A DNA stretch of 31,012 nt from Rikenellaceae bacterium. GTDB taxonomy: Bacteria; Bacteroidota; Bacteroidia; Bacteroidales; UBA932. A program made the translations under genes and the position numbers. Positions 22,634 through 31,012 of the stretch are shown in pieces. The first letter of the stretch is position 1. Each line of letters begins with the position of its first letter. Location: assembly GCA_900767375.1 (NCBI GenBank), contig CAAFYX010000127.1, forward strand, positions 1 to 31,012. The letters are read 5' to 3'. The notes under the pieces were generated by a model. It ran no database searches, was not told the DNA's origin, and worked only from the letters and a program-made list of their open reading frames with translations.

Positions 22634-22645
22634 GTGAATATTTCT

Positions 22646-22653
22646 TATATTTG
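22646..22653 (+). promoter_or_regulatory. -7 promoter box for the SurA/OstA operon
   Basis: TATATTTG follows directly after the terminator and lies 20 bases before the GTG at 22674. No TTTG at 19-base spacing. It likely drives 22674-27533 and perhaps beyond. Confidence 0.6.
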
Positions 22654-22673
22654 TAGGTTAAAACTTATTTCAG

Positions 22674-23528
22674 GTGAAAAGTCTGCATCTCATAGCATTG
22701 TGCATCGCGGCGGTGTCCGTCTGTGCCTGCAACCTCATCCATGACGACGAAGTGGTCGCCAGGGTGGGCAAGCAGAAGCTGTTCCTTTCGGAACTTGAGT
22801 CATACATCCCGTCCGGCCTTATGCCGGAGGACAGTGTCAGTATGGCCGCCCAGTTTATCGAGACATGGGCATCCGAGAAGCTTTTCTATGAGCTGGCTTC
22901 CGAGCAGATGTCCAAGTCCGAAAGGGACGTGTCGGCGGAGCTTGAGGCCTACAAGAAGTCGCTTCTGAAGTACCGCTATGAGCAGAGATACATAAACGAG
23001 CGCCTGGACACCACCGTCCGTTTCTCCGAGGTGGAGGAGTACTATGAGGCCCACAAGGATATGTTCATCCTGGATGTGCCTATCCTGAAGGCCCGTTTCG
23101 TGGACATCATGCAGGACTCGCCGAACCTTGAGGCCATCAAGGAGAAAATGTCTTCCGACCTGTACGAGGACATCGTCGAGGCGGACAGCCTCTCATACTC
23201 CTCAGCCCTCAGGCATGCGGACTATTCAGAGGACTGGATCAGCGCCAACATCCTTGCCAGGGATTTCGGAACGGATTTCGGAACCATGCTCTCCCGCAGG
23301 TCCGGCCGTTTCATCGAGATGACCGAGGACAGGGGCGACGTGAAGATCGCATATATAATCGATATCCACGGAGCCGGCTCCCTCGCTCCGCTCGACTATT
23401 GCGAGGAGCGCATCAGGGATATCATAATCAGCAACAGAAAACGCACATTGCTGTCCACTTTGGAACAGGACTTGCTTGATGACGCCAGGTCCAAGGACAG
23501 ATTTGTAATATATTCCAGCAAAAAATGA
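22674..23528 (+). CDS. SurA-like periplasmic chaperone lipoprotein, GTG start
   Basis: The 284-residue product starts at GTG 22674, since no ATG lies before the signal peptide MKSLHLIALCIAAVSVCAC; the lipidated Cys is probably 19. The mature protein begins DDEVVARVGKQKLFLSELES, the N-terminal signature of SurA/PpiC-type chaperones, followed by charged helices (ERDVSAELEAYKKSLLKYRY; FSEVEEYYEAHKDMF). No clear parvulin catalytic domain is present, so it probably binds unfolded outer-membrane proteins rather than isomerising prolines. Its stop overlaps the start of the true SurA gene by ATGA. Confidence 0.8.
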   Translation: MKSLHLIALCIAAVSVCACNLIHDDEVVARVGKQKLFLSELESYIPSGLMPEDSVSMAAQFIETWASEKLFYELASEQMSKSERDVSAELEAYKKSLLKYRYEQRYINERLDTTVRFSEVEEYYEAHKDMFILDVPILKARFVDIMQDSPNLEAIKEKMSSDLYEDIVEADSLSYSSALRHADYSEDWISANILARDFGTDFGTMLSRRSGRFIEMTEDRGDVKIAYIIDIHGAGSLAPLDYCEERIRDIIISNRKRTLLSTLEQDLLDDARSKDRFVIYSSKK

Positions 23529-24904
23529 CAAGATTCAGAACAATACTGCTTTCCGCTCTGATGCTCTGCATTTGCGGTCAGGCATTTGCCCAGAGGTACT
23601 CGGGCGGTCTCATTGACAAGTCCATCGCCGTGGTCGGCAACGAGATGATCTCCATTTCCGATCTGGAGGCGGAGATCCAGATGATGCGTGCGCAGGGTTC
23701 ATCCTCGGACAGGAACATGAGATGCGAGGTGCTCGAGAAGATGCTCGAGTCCAAGCTTTTCCTGATGCAGGCCAGGATCGACTCCCTCACCATCAACCAG
23801 GATATGGTGTCCACCCAGCTGGACAGCCGTCTGGACGAGGTCAGGACAGCTCTGGGCGGAGATGACAAGGTGGCCGAGTATTTCGGCAAGTCCCTCTACC
23901 GTCTGCGCCAGGACTGGCAGCGCCAGCTCGAGGACCAGAGCCTTACCCAGCAGGAGCAGAGCACCATCGCCGAGAAGGTCCCTCAGATGACCCCGTACGA
24001 TGTCAAGCAGTACCTGGACACTGCGGATGTCAGCACTCTCCCGGAGGTCCCGATGAAGTATCAGATGAGCCAGATATGTCTGTATCCTGACCGTGAGGCG
24101 GCCGCCATGGAAGTAAAGGAGAAGCTCCTTTCCATCCGCGAGCGTATCATCAACGGCGAAAAATTCGCCACCCTCGCCAGGATCTATTCCGAGGATACCG
24201 GAAGTGCGAGGAAGGGAGGAGAGCTTGGCATGGCTTCCAAGTCCATCTTCTGGCCTCAGTTCTCCGATGCCGCCATGTCGCTCAGGCCGGGCACCATCTC
24301 GCAGATAGTCGAGACTCCCGACGGATTCCATATCATAGAAGTGATCGAGAAGAACGGTGACATGTTCAATGCCCGTCATATCCTCATCCGCCCAGTCTAT
24401 ACGACCGCGGACCGTGAGAAAGCGTTCAAGACCCTCGACTCGCTCCGTACGGAAATAATGGACCAGGCCGTATCATTCGAGCTCGCAGCCCGTTTCTACT
24501 CCGAGGATCCTGCATCGAGGACCAACGGAGGCCAGATGGCCGACCCTCAGACAGGCTCCGCCTATTTCGAGGTGGACCAGATCAAGCCTCAGGACTATGC
24601 CGCCCTCAGCGGCTTGAAGGAAGGCGAGATCTCCGAGCCGATCGAGTCGCTCGACAATGAAGGCCGCGACGGAAATCTCGTCTACAAGATCATCCGTCTG
24701 GACAAGATCCTTCCGGCGCATTCCGCCACCTTCGAGAATGATTTCAGCGACCTTGCGGACATGGTCCGCATGCGGAAGCAGATGGATGCCATCGACAAGT
24801 TCATCAACTCCAAGATTGAGACTACCAACATCGTGATAGACCCTCTCTTCAAGGACTGCGATTTCGAACGTGCCGGGTGGGCGACAAAATTCAGGGAAGA
24901 CTGA
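23525..24904 (+). CDS. surA: SurA-type peptidyl-prolyl cis-trans isomerase
   Basis: The 459-residue periplasmic protein helps fold outer-membrane beta-barrel proteins. It has a signal peptide (MTRFRTILLSALMLCICGQAFAQ), an N-terminal chaperone domain starting IDKSIAVVGNEMISISDLE, and two parvulin-like domains: about residues 178-280 (QICLYPDREAA, FATLARIYSEDTGSARKGGE, GFHIIEVIEK) and about 285-385 (ARHILIRPVYTT, FELAARFYSEDPASRTNGGQ). This is the usual SurA layout in Bacteroidota. The start overlaps the upstream lipoprotein gene by 4 bases. Confidence 0.93.
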   Translation: MTRFRTILLSALMLCICGQAFAQRYSGGLIDKSIAVVGNEMISISDLEAEIQMMRAQGSSSDRNMRCEVLEKMLESKLFLMQARIDSLTINQDMVSTQLDSRLDEVRTALGGDDKVAEYFGKSLYRLRQDWQRQLEDQSLTQQEQSTIAEKVPQMTPYDVKQYLDTADVSTLPEVPMKYQMSQICLYPDREAAAMEVKEKLLSIRERIINGEKFATLARIYSEDTGSARKGGELGMASKSIFWPQFSDAAMSLRPGTISQIVETPDGFHIIEVIEKNGDMFNARHILIRPVYTTADREKAFKTLDSLRTEIMDQAVSFELAARFYSEDPASRTNGGQMADPQTGSAYFEVDQIKPQDYAALSGLKEGEISEPIESLDNEGRDGNLVYKIIRLDKILPAHSATFENDFSDLADMVRMRKQMDAIDKFINSKIETTNIVIDPLFKDCDFERAGWATKFRED

Positions 24905-24911
24905 TTCCGCG

Positions 24912-27533
24912 ATGTCGTTACGAAGGCTCCTACTTCCACTGTTGTTGCTGCTGCTCCCTCTCGGACGGACCACCGCCCAGGACCGGATGGGGCAGACTGA
25001 CAGTGTCGTGGTGCTTATGAGCGCCAGGTCGCTGGAGCAGATGGAGGGCTTCATGGGTAATCAGCTCCGCCGTGCGCTGGATGCCAACTTCCTTCATAAC
25101 AACACCTATCTTATCTGTGACTCCGCCGTCTGGAACGTGGATGCGCGTATGATCGACGCGTACGGCCACGTGAAGGTGATGCAGAACCGCACGGTCCTCA
25201 CAAGCGACCACCTGGAGTACAATATCGACGAGAACCTCGCCAGGTTCAGGGGACAGCTCGTCCAGCTTCAGGACAAGGACGGGAACACCCTCAGGACCAG
25301 ATATCTCGATTACAACACGAAGGACAGTGTGGCTGTCTTCGAGCACGGTGCCTCCATGAGGGACAAGGACGGACAGGTGATCGAGAGCCAGGACGGAAGG
25401 TATGACTCCAAGGCGAGGCTCTTCTCCTTCGAGAGGAATGTCAACATGTATACCGATACTGTGTATATCAAGGCGAGAAACCTTGACTACCATACAGATA
25501 CGGATGTTGCAGACTTCTTCGGCAACATCGATGCATGGAGGGGAAGCGACATGCTTTCCTCCCAGTACGGACATTATGATAAAAGGAAGGAGAAGTTCTT
25601 CTTCAACGAGGAAGTGCACGTGATGTCGGACACCCAGGAAGGGTGGGCCGACTCCTTGTATTTCAACAGGATGACGAACGATGTCGAGATGTACGGCAAC
25701 GTTCAGGTCACCGACACTACCAGGAAGGTGTCCGCTCTGTCGGAAAAGCTGATGTACGTCGACAGCCTCTCCCGGGTGATCCTGGAAAGGAATGCTGCCG
25801 TTGCAGCTCAGACCGAAGAGGAAGGGCAGGTGGATACTCTGTATGTCGGTGCTGACAGGTTTGTTTACTGGACCGAGGTCAAATGCGACATTGATGACCG
25901 GATAGTCGCTGCCGTGGAGAAGCGCAGGAGCGACATAAGTTCCGACCCGGTCTCTTCATACAGGAAGAAAGCCGCGGAGGAAGCTGCCAGCAAGGCCGCC
26001 GAGAATGCCAAGGAAGATCCCAATGACCCTGAGGCGGCGGCGAGACGCCGCGCCCAGCTCGCCGCGCAGGCTCCGATGGATGAAATAATGATCGACGAGA
26101 ACGAGCTGGCACCGATGGAAGGCACCGGCTCCGGGGATACGTCTTCGGCGGAGCTGTCGGATTCGCTGGCCGTGGAGACGCAACCGCTTTCGCTCGAGGA
26201 TTCGCTGGCACTGGTGGAAAAGGTCCGTCTGGACTCCATTGCAGCGGTCGAGCAGGCGCGCCTGGACTCCCTGGCCAGCCGTGATACCTCCAAGATGGGC
26301 TTCCTCACCGCTGTGGGCAACATCCGGCTTTTCCGCAAGGATATGCAGGCTGTGTGCGACTCCCTCGAGTACTGTGACCTCGACTCGCTCGCAAGGCTCT
26401 TCGAGAGTCCTATCGTATGGAATGAGGGCAACAGGCAGTACTCTTCCGACAGCCTCTATGTGATAATCAAGAACCAGAAGATGGAAAGGGCCAATCTCCT
26501 TTCCAACGCCTTCATAATAATCCAGGAGGAGGACACCCTCTGCTTTGACCAGATCAAGAGCACGGAGATCATGGCTTATTTCGACTCGACCTCCACCCTC
26601 TCCCGTTTCGATGCATTGGGAGAAGCCACAGCTCTTTTCTATCTGAAGGAGAACGATGTCTTCGCTACGGTGAACAAAGTAGAGAGCAAGATGCTCTCCG
26701 CACTCTTTGCAGAAGGTGACATCGACAGGATATTCTATTTCGACAATCCGAAGAACGATGCATACCCGGTCGTCCAGATGCCGAAGGCCGACCGCGAGCT
26801 GAAGGGATTCAACTGGCAGCCGGATCTGCGCCCCAAGGGGAAGGAGGACATCACGCCTCTCGTCTTGAGGCCGTCCGAGCGTACGCGGTTCCTGGGCCAT
26901 CCTATGCCGAAATTCCCTGAGACCGAGTCTTATTTCCCCGGCCACATGAAATCCATCAGGGTGATGCTGGCCAAGCAGGACTCCGTGCGCGCCGCCCGTC
27001 ACCGGGAGGAGCAGCTGAGGAAGCAGGAGGCTGACGAGGCTGCGCGGGTGGCGGCGGATTCTCTGGCAGCGGTGTCGGATTCATTGGCGGTTGCCGCAGA
27101 TTCATTGGCGGTTGCCGCAGACTCATTGGCGGCAGCGGTGGATTCATTGGCCTTCAGTGCAGAGGTTCCGGAGACTGGCGCGGATTCATTGAATGTGCCG
27201 GCTCCTGCGCCGGTGGACACCCTTGGGGTCAGTCCTGCCGTCGCCGTTGAGGAAGCTGGGCCTTCGAAAGAGGATCTCAAGGCCGCCAGAAAGGCTGAAG
27301 CGGAGGCAAAGCGTCAGGAAAGGATCGATGCAAAGGAGGAGAAGTGGGCGGAACTTGATGCAAGGGATGCGGCTAAGGCTGCCGCCAAGGAAGCCAAGGC
27401 CCATGAGAAGAAACGGCGCAGGACCCTGAAGGCCGTGATAGCCGCCGAGAAGGAGAATGCACGGGATGACAAGCGCCGTGAGCGGTATATCCGCCGTTAT
27501 GAACGCAAGCGGGACCGCAGGATCAAAGGATAA
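24912..27533 (+). CDS. Large OstA/LptA-like outer-membrane biogenesis protein with repeat-rich tail
   Basis: The start is ATG 24912, giving a signal peptide (MSLRRLLLPLLLLLLPLGRT) and 873 residues; the frame extends further upstream but only into the surA end. Residues ~40-330 carry OstA/LptA-type beta-jellyroll repeats (AVWNVDARMIDAYGHVKVMQ; VLTSDHLEYNIDENLARFRG; LYFNRMTNDVEMYGNVQVTD), the fold that shuttles LPS across the periplasm. A second block (about 480-720) has more such strands. Between and after them are Ala/Asp/Ser repeats (DSLAL, DSIAA, DSLAVAA) and a final basic coiled-coil tail (ERYIRRYERKRDRRIKG). Position directly after surA fits envelope assembly. The tail is unusual; the function of the extension is unknown. 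Confidence 0.8.
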   Translation: MSLRRLLLPLLLLLLPLGRTTAQDRMGQTDSVVVLMSARSLEQMEGFMGNQLRRALDANFLHNNTYLICDSAVWNVDARMIDAYGHVKVMQNRTVLTSDHLEYNIDENLARFRGQLVQLQDKDGNTLRTRYLDYNTKDSVAVFEHGASMRDKDGQVIESQDGRYDSKARLFSFERNVNMYTDTVYIKARNLDYHTDTDVADFFGNIDAWRGSDMLSSQYGHYDKRKEKFFFNEEVHVMSDTQEGWADSLYFNRMTNDVEMYGNVQVTDTTRKVSALSEKLMYVDSLSRVILERNAAVAAQTEEEGQVDTLYVGADRFVYWTEVKCDIDDRIVAAVEKRRSDISSDPVSSYRKKAAEEAASKAAENAKEDPNDPEAAARRRAQLAAQAPMDEIMIDENELAPMEGTGSGDTSSAELSDSLAVETQPLSLEDSLALVEKVRLDSIAAVEQARLDSLASRDTSKMGFLTAVGNIRLFRKDMQAVCDSLEYCDLDSLARLFESPIVWNEGNRQYSSDSLYVIIKNQKMERANLLSNAFIIIQEEDTLCFDQIKSTEIMAYFDSTSTLSRFDALGEATALFYLKENDVFATVNKVESKMLSALFAEGDIDRIFYFDNPKNDAYPVVQMPKADRELKGFNWQPDLRPKGKEDITPLVLRPSERTRFLGHPMPKFPETESYFPGHMKSIRVMLAKQDSVRAARHREEQLRKQEADEAARVAADSLAAVSDSLAVAADSLAVAADSLAAAVDSLAFSAEVPETGADSLNVPAPAPVDTLGVSPAVAVEEAGPSKEDLKAARKAEAEAKRQERIDAKEEKWAELDARDAAKAAAKEAKAHEKKRRRTLKAVIAAEKENARDDKRRERYIRRYERKRDRRIKG
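27057..27161 (+). repeat. 21-bp tandem repeat encoding DSLA heptads
   Basis: Five units of exactly 21 bases start at 27057, 27078, 27099, 27120 and 27141, each beginning GATTCATTGGC or close to it and encoding DSLAxxx. A further DSL codon triplet occurs at 27183, two periods on. Units 2 and 3 are identical, which suggests recent slippage or unequal crossover. The seven-residue period fits a helical or coiled-coil spacer. Confidence 0.85.
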
Positions 27534-27554
27534 AAAACCAACAACCACATAATT

Positions 27555-29528
27555 ATGGAAGATAACAAAAACTTTTCGTTGCCGGAGAACGCTCACAGGG
27601 AGCTTAAACCGGGGGAAGAGTACAAGCCTCTCCTTCCTGCTGACAGGAAGCCGGTCGAAGTCACTCCTTATTCAGTCGTGATGGGTATTCTGATGGTGGT
27701 GCTTTTCTCCGCCGCTGCAGCATACCTCGGGTTGAAGGTCGGGCAGGTATTTGAAGCCGCCATTCCTATTGCTATCATCGCAGTAGGCATGACAGGCGCG
27801 CTTGGAAAGAAGGGCGGCCTGGGACAGAACGTCATCATCCAGTCCATCGGTGCCTGCTCGGGCTCGATAGTGGCAGGAGCTATCTTCACTCTGCCGGCCA
27901 TCTATATCCTTGGTCTTGACGTGAATTTCTGGCAGATGGTTCTGTCTTCACTGCTGGGCGGCGTGCTGGGAATCCTTTTCCTCATCCCTTTCAGAAAGTA
28001 TTTCGTGAAGGAGATGCACGGAAAGTATCCTTTCCCGGAGGCTACCGCCACGACTTCTGTGCTTGTCAGCGGTGAAGGTGGCGGAAAGGGTGCGAAGACC
28101 CTTCTGATAAGCGGTGCCATCGGCGGTCTTTATGATTTCATCGTAGCTACTTTCGGCGCCTGGAGCGAGACCCTGACCACTACGGTCATGCATTGGGGAC
28201 AGGTCGTTGCTGACAAGGCGAAAGTTGTTCTGAAGCTCAATACAGGCGCGGCAGTGCTCGGCCTGGGATATATAATCGGACTGAAGTATGCGTTTGTGAT
28301 CTGCTGCGGTTCGTTCCTTGTGTGGCTCGTCATCATCCCGCTTCTGAACCTTATCTGGGGCGGAAACGTTATTGACCTTATGCACACCGGAGTCGCGCAG
28401 ACCATCAGCCAGATGTCCGCTGACCAGATTTTCAAGGACTATGCGCGCCATATCGGCATCGGCGGCATCGCTGCGGCCGGTATCATCGGCATAATCAAGT
28501 CTTCCGGAGTGATCAAGTCCGCCCTCGGGCTTGCCGTGAAGGAGTTCAGGAAGAAGCCGGGAGATGCTGAGGAGGCGGTTGAGCGCACTCAGAAGGACAT
28601 CACCATGAAGGCCGTCATTTTCGGCATCGTCCTTTCTTTGCTCGCCATTTTCGCGTTCTTCGCTTTCGGCGGAGTTGTTAACAATGTCTGGCAGGCTCTC
28701 ATCGGTCTTGTCATTGTCGCGGTCATTTCATTCCTTTTCACTACCGTTGCGGCCAACGCGATTGCCATTGTCGGCTCGAACCCTGTCAGCGGTATGACGA
28801 TCATGACATTGATAATCACGGCACTGGTCCTTGTGGCTGTCGGGCTGAAGGGTAATGCCGGTATGGTGGCTGCGATGCTCATCGGCGGCGTGGTCTGCAC
28901 TGCGCTTTCGATGGCAGGAGCATTCATCACCGACCTGAAGATCGGATATTGGATCGGAACCACCCCTGCCAAGCAGGAGACCTGGAAGTTCGTCGGCACC
29001 CTCGTTGCGGCAGTGACCGTTGCCGGAGTGATGCTGGTACTCAACAAAACCTATGGCTTTGTCGGTGACAATGCGCTCGTGGCCCCTCAGGCCAATGCCA
29101 TGGCCGCCGTCATCCAGCCTATGATGAACGGCGGCAGCGCTCCTTGGCTGCTTTATGGCATTGGAGCTGTCATCGCTGTTCTTCTGACTGTTTTCAAGGT
29201 TCCGGCTCTGGCGTTCTGCCTGGGAATGTTCATTCCTATTGACCTGAACCTTCCTCTTCTGGTAGGTGGTGCGATCGCTTGGTTTGTCAGCACACGCAGC
29301 AAGGACAAGGCTGTGAACGATGCGAGGATGGACAAGGGTACTCTGATCGCGAGCGGTTTCATCGCCGGCGGCGCTTTGATGGGCGTTGTCAGCGCGGTTC
29401 TGAAGTTCGCGGACGTGGATCTGTTCCTTTATGACTGGAACGCCCGATGGGGTGAGGCTGTGGCCATCGTTCCGTTCGTGCTCCTGTGCGTCTATATGGT
29501 TTGTGCAACAATGAAAAAAGAGAAATAG
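27555..29528 (+). CDS. OPT-family oligopeptide transporter
   Basis: The 657-residue protein has about 14-16 hydrophobic segments and the OPT-family core: TPYSVVMGILMVVLFSAAAAYLG-type start (residues ~36-58), QNVIIQSIGACSGSIVAGA near 95-113, and the conserved KYPFPEATATTSVLVSGE near 156. Prokaryotic OPT members import small peptides, probably driven by the proton gradient; some relatives move metal chelates, so the substrate is inferred. The start codon is 21 bases after the OstA-like stop with no promoter box seen, so it may be read through from upstream. Peptidase T follows after 2 bases, supporting peptide uptake and breakdown. Confidence 0.93.
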   Translation: MEDNKNFSLPENAHRELKPGEEYKPLLPADRKPVEVTPYSVVMGILMVVLFSAAAAYLGLKVGQVFEAAIPIAIIAVGMTGALGKKGGLGQNVIIQSIGACSGSIVAGAIFTLPAIYILGLDVNFWQMVLSSLLGGVLGILFLIPFRKYFVKEMHGKYPFPEATATTSVLVSGEGGGKGAKTLLISGAIGGLYDFIVATFGAWSETLTTTVMHWGQVVADKAKVVLKLNTGAAVLGLGYIIGLKYAFVICCGSFLVWLVIIPLLNLIWGGNVIDLMHTGVAQTISQMSADQIFKDYARHIGIGGIAAAGIIGIIKSSGVIKSALGLAVKEFRKKPGDAEEAVERTQKDITMKAVIFGIVLSLLAIFAFFAFGGVVNNVWQALIGLVIVAVISFLFTTVAANAIAIVGSNPVSGMTIMTLIITALVLVAVGLKGNAGMVAAMLIGGVVCTALSMAGAFITDLKIGYWIGTTPAKQETWKFVGTLVAAVTVAGVMLVLNKTYGFVGDNALVAPQANAMAAVIQPMMNGGSAPWLLYGIGAVIAVLLTVFKVPALAFCLGMFIPIDLNLPLLVGGAIAWFVSTRSKDKAVNDARMDKGTLIASGFIAGGALMGVVSAVLKFADVDLFLYDWNARWGEAVAIVPFVLLCVYMVCATMKKEK

Positions 29529-29530
29529 TT

Positions 29531-30751
29531 ATGGAAAAGATACTTGACAGATTCTTGAGATATGTGGCTGTGGACACTCAGTCCTGTGAGGAGTCGGAGA
29601 GCCAGCCTTCCACCGCAAAGCAGCTGAACCTGCTTTCAATGCTCCGCGATGAGCTTCAGGCCATGGGGGTTGAGGCAGTTCTGGATGAGTATGGCTATGT
29701 TATGGGCCGTATTCCTTCGAATGTTTCCGGCAATGTACCGAAGCTGGGCTTCATCGCTCACGTGGATACAGCTCCTGATGCTTCCGGAGCTGACGTAAAG
29801 CCTCAGATCATTGAGAACTATGATGGCGGAGAGATTGCTCTGGCAGGTGTCCCGGGACTGTTCCTGAAGCCTTCGGAGTTTCCCGAGATGCTCGAGCACG
29901 TGGGAAAAACCCTCATCACCACGGACGGAACCACCCTTCTGGGTGCCGACGACAAGGCCGGTGTGGCTGAGATAATGGATGCGGTGCAGTATATTGTGGA
30001 GCATCCTGAGTTCAAGCACGGTGAGATCAGGATAGGTTTCACCCCTGATGAGGAGATAGGCCGCGGCGTGGCGAAGTTCGATGTGGCGAAGTTTGACGCC
30101 GATTATGCGTACACTATGGATGGCGGCGATCTGGGAGAGCTCGAGTTCGAGAACTTCAATGCCGCCGCTGCAACGGTGAAGATCCAGGGTCGCAACGTGC
30201 ATCCCGGATATGCCAAGGGAAAGATGAAGAACGCGATGCGCGTCGCCATCGAGCTCAACGGCCTTCTCCCGGTGGAACAGAAACCGGAGTATACCGAAGG
30301 CTACGAGGGCTTCTTCCATCTGATCGGTTTCAACGGCACCGTGGAGGAGGCGACCATCTCTTATATTATAAGGGATCATGACATGGCTCTCTATGAGAAC
30401 AAGAAGGCTGTGATGCAGCAGTGCGTGGACTTCATCAATCAGAAATACGGGGAGGGGACAGCGGCACTCACGCTGCGCCATCAGTATTATAATATGAGAA
30501 AGGAAGTGGAACCCCACTATCATATAGTGGAGAAAGCTATCAAGGCTATGGAGATGGAGGGCATCAAGCCTAAGGTGCAGCCGATCCGCGGCGGCACCGA
30601 CGGCGCCAACCTTTCCTTCATGGGACTGCCTTGCCCTAATATTTTTGCGGGCGGACTGAACTTCCACGGAAAGATGGAATTCGTGCCTCTGGAGAACATG
30701 GAGGCCGCCTCCAAGGTTATTCTGAACATCATCGGGCTGTATGCGGAGTGA
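29531..30751 (+). CDS. pepT: Peptidase T (tripeptide aminopeptidase)
   Basis: The 406-residue M20B metallopeptidase removes the N-terminal residue from tripeptides in the cytosol using two zinc ions. Seen: FIAHVDTAPDASG (His and Asp), TTLLGADDKAGVAEIM (bridging Asp), FTPDEEIGRG (catalytic Glu pair), YTMDGGDLGELEFENFNAA, and PIRGGTDGANLSFMGLPCPN with the late ligand His in GGLNFHGKMEFV. ATG 29531 gives the normal N-terminus MEKILDRFLRYVAVDTQS. It lies 2 bases after the OPT transporter gene, so the two form a peptide-utilisation pair. Confidence 0.97.
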   Translation: MEKILDRFLRYVAVDTQSCEESESQPSTAKQLNLLSMLRDELQAMGVEAVLDEYGYVMGRIPSNVSGNVPKLGFIAHVDTAPDASGADVKPQIIENYDGGEIALAGVPGLFLKPSEFPEMLEHVGKTLITTDGTTLLGADDKAGVAEIMDAVQYIVEHPEFKHGEIRIGFTPDEEIGRGVAKFDVAKFDADYAYTMDGGDLGELEFENFNAAAATVKIQGRNVHPGYAKGKMKNAMRVAIELNGLLPVEQKPEYTEGYEGFFHLIGFNGTVEEATISYIIRDHDMALYENKKAVMQQCVDFINQKYGEGTAALTLRHQYYNMRKEVEPHYHIVEKAIKAMEMEGIKPKVQPIRGGTDGANLSFMGLPCPNIFAGGLNFHGKMEFVPLENMEAASKVILNIIGLYAE

Positions 30752-30796
30752 TTTCAGTGCTTTTTGTGCATAAATGTTAAATTTTTATAAAAAAGA

Positions 30797-30827
30797 TTTG
30801 CAGGAATAAAAAAAGTGCGTATCTTTG
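30797..30827 (+). promoter_or_regulatory. Strong Bacteroidota promoter (-33 and -7 boxes)
   Basis: TTTG at 30797-30800 and TATCTTTG at 30820-30827 are separated by 19 bases, the textbook arrangement for the primary Bacteroidota sigma factor, and are followed by CAGCCC. It is the only promoter in the window with both elements intact. Transcription should start near 30834. Confidence 0.85.
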
Positions 30828-30837
30828 CAGCCCGTTT

Positions 30838-30986
30838 CGATGAAGCGGTAAGTTATTTGACAATACTGAGAGAGATTACAACGAGGTAAGAAGTTAGAGA
30901 TTAAAGTCTGTAATTTTTAGAATTCGAGTTTTTTCGAGTTGCGAAGATAAGGACTGCAATTTCATAGGCAAAAACGAGTAATTATC
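30838..30986 (+). promoter_or_regulatory. Long 5' leader of the gene at the right edge
   Basis: About 150 transcribed bases precede the ATG at 30987. They are AT-rich and include GTTATTTGACAATACTG (from 30854), resembling an rRNA-leader boxA-like stretch, and two copies of TCGAGTT (near 30924 and 30936). No known riboswitch is recognised and no 16S sequence follows. Regulation through the leader is possible but unproven. Confidence 0.4.
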
Positions 30987-31012
30987 ATGAGACAGGGCAT
31001 CATTGAGAAATG
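30987..31012 (+). CDS. Start of an unidentified protein (truncated by the window edge)
   Basis: ATG at 30987 opens a frame reading MRQGIIEK before the window ends. The strong promoter and long leader upstream support a real, well-expressed gene. Eight residues are too few to name a family. Confidence 0.5.

Noticed and set aside
30838..30986. Leader of an rRNA operon
   Set aside because: The promoter resembles rRNA promoters, but no 16S 5' sequence follows and an open frame starts at 30987.

Overview
The window reads as a chromosomal segment of a Bacteroidota bacterium, most likely a gut or rumen Bacteroidales assembled from a metagenome. The evidence is the repeated Bacteroidota-type promoter box (TAnnTTTG; at 30797-30827 also a TTTG box 19 bases upstream), the scarcity of Shine-Dalgarno sequences, and typical gene families: a suf cluster, SurA-like proteins followed by an OstA-like protein, short Cys lipoproteins, and ECF sigma genes followed by membrane anti-sigma proteins with a beta-barrel-like end. 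Genus cannot be fixed from the sequence. Bases 1-21 match the 3' end of the Illumina TruSeq read-2 adapter, so the left end is an assembly edge with residual adapter.

Layout. 22-560: C-terminal piece of a probable glycoside hydrolase. 567-3647: shikimate genes aroB and a fused aroD-aroA. 3722-5891: first ECF sigma / anti-sigma pair plus an EF-hand lipoprotein. 5901-6863 (minus): aroC. 6864-7705: gene-poor, with a decayed PstS-like lipoprotein gene and copy 1 of a ~178-bp palindromic repeat. 7711-12077: sufB, pnuC, sufC, a short sufD and ispE; ispE carries an in-frame palindromic insertion. 12079-14585 (minus): galE, queH and a CPBP-family membrane protein that has lost the usual catalytic residues. 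14643-17503: PBP4-type DD-peptidase and radA. 17504-17999: copy 2 of the palindromic repeat in AT-rich gene-poor DNA. 18000-20264: lipoprotein and a second ECF sigma / anti-sigma pair. 20201-21187 (minus): radical SAM protein whose end overlaps the anti-sigma gene. 21252-30751: NlpC/P60 protein, small conserved protein, terminator, SurA-like lipoprotein, SurA, large OstA-like protein, OPT transporter, peptidase T. The right edge holds a strong promoter, a ~150-base leader and the first codons of another gene.

Genes working together: aroB, aroDA and aroC supply four steps of chorismate synthesis; sufBCD form an Fe-S cluster scaffold, serving Fe-S enzymes such as those encoded by queH and the radical SAM gene here; the SurA-like proteins and the OstA-like protein form an outer-membrane biogenesis operon; the OPT transporter and peptidase T suit oligopeptide uptake and digestion.

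The least conventional signals are (a) the 122-bp palindrome folded as a stem plus three hairpins inside the ispE reading frame, (b) two related ~178-bp near-perfect palindromes about 10 kb apart that match arm by arm and show a compensatory base-pair change, and (c) two paralogous sigma factor / possible envelope-spanning anti-sigma modules.
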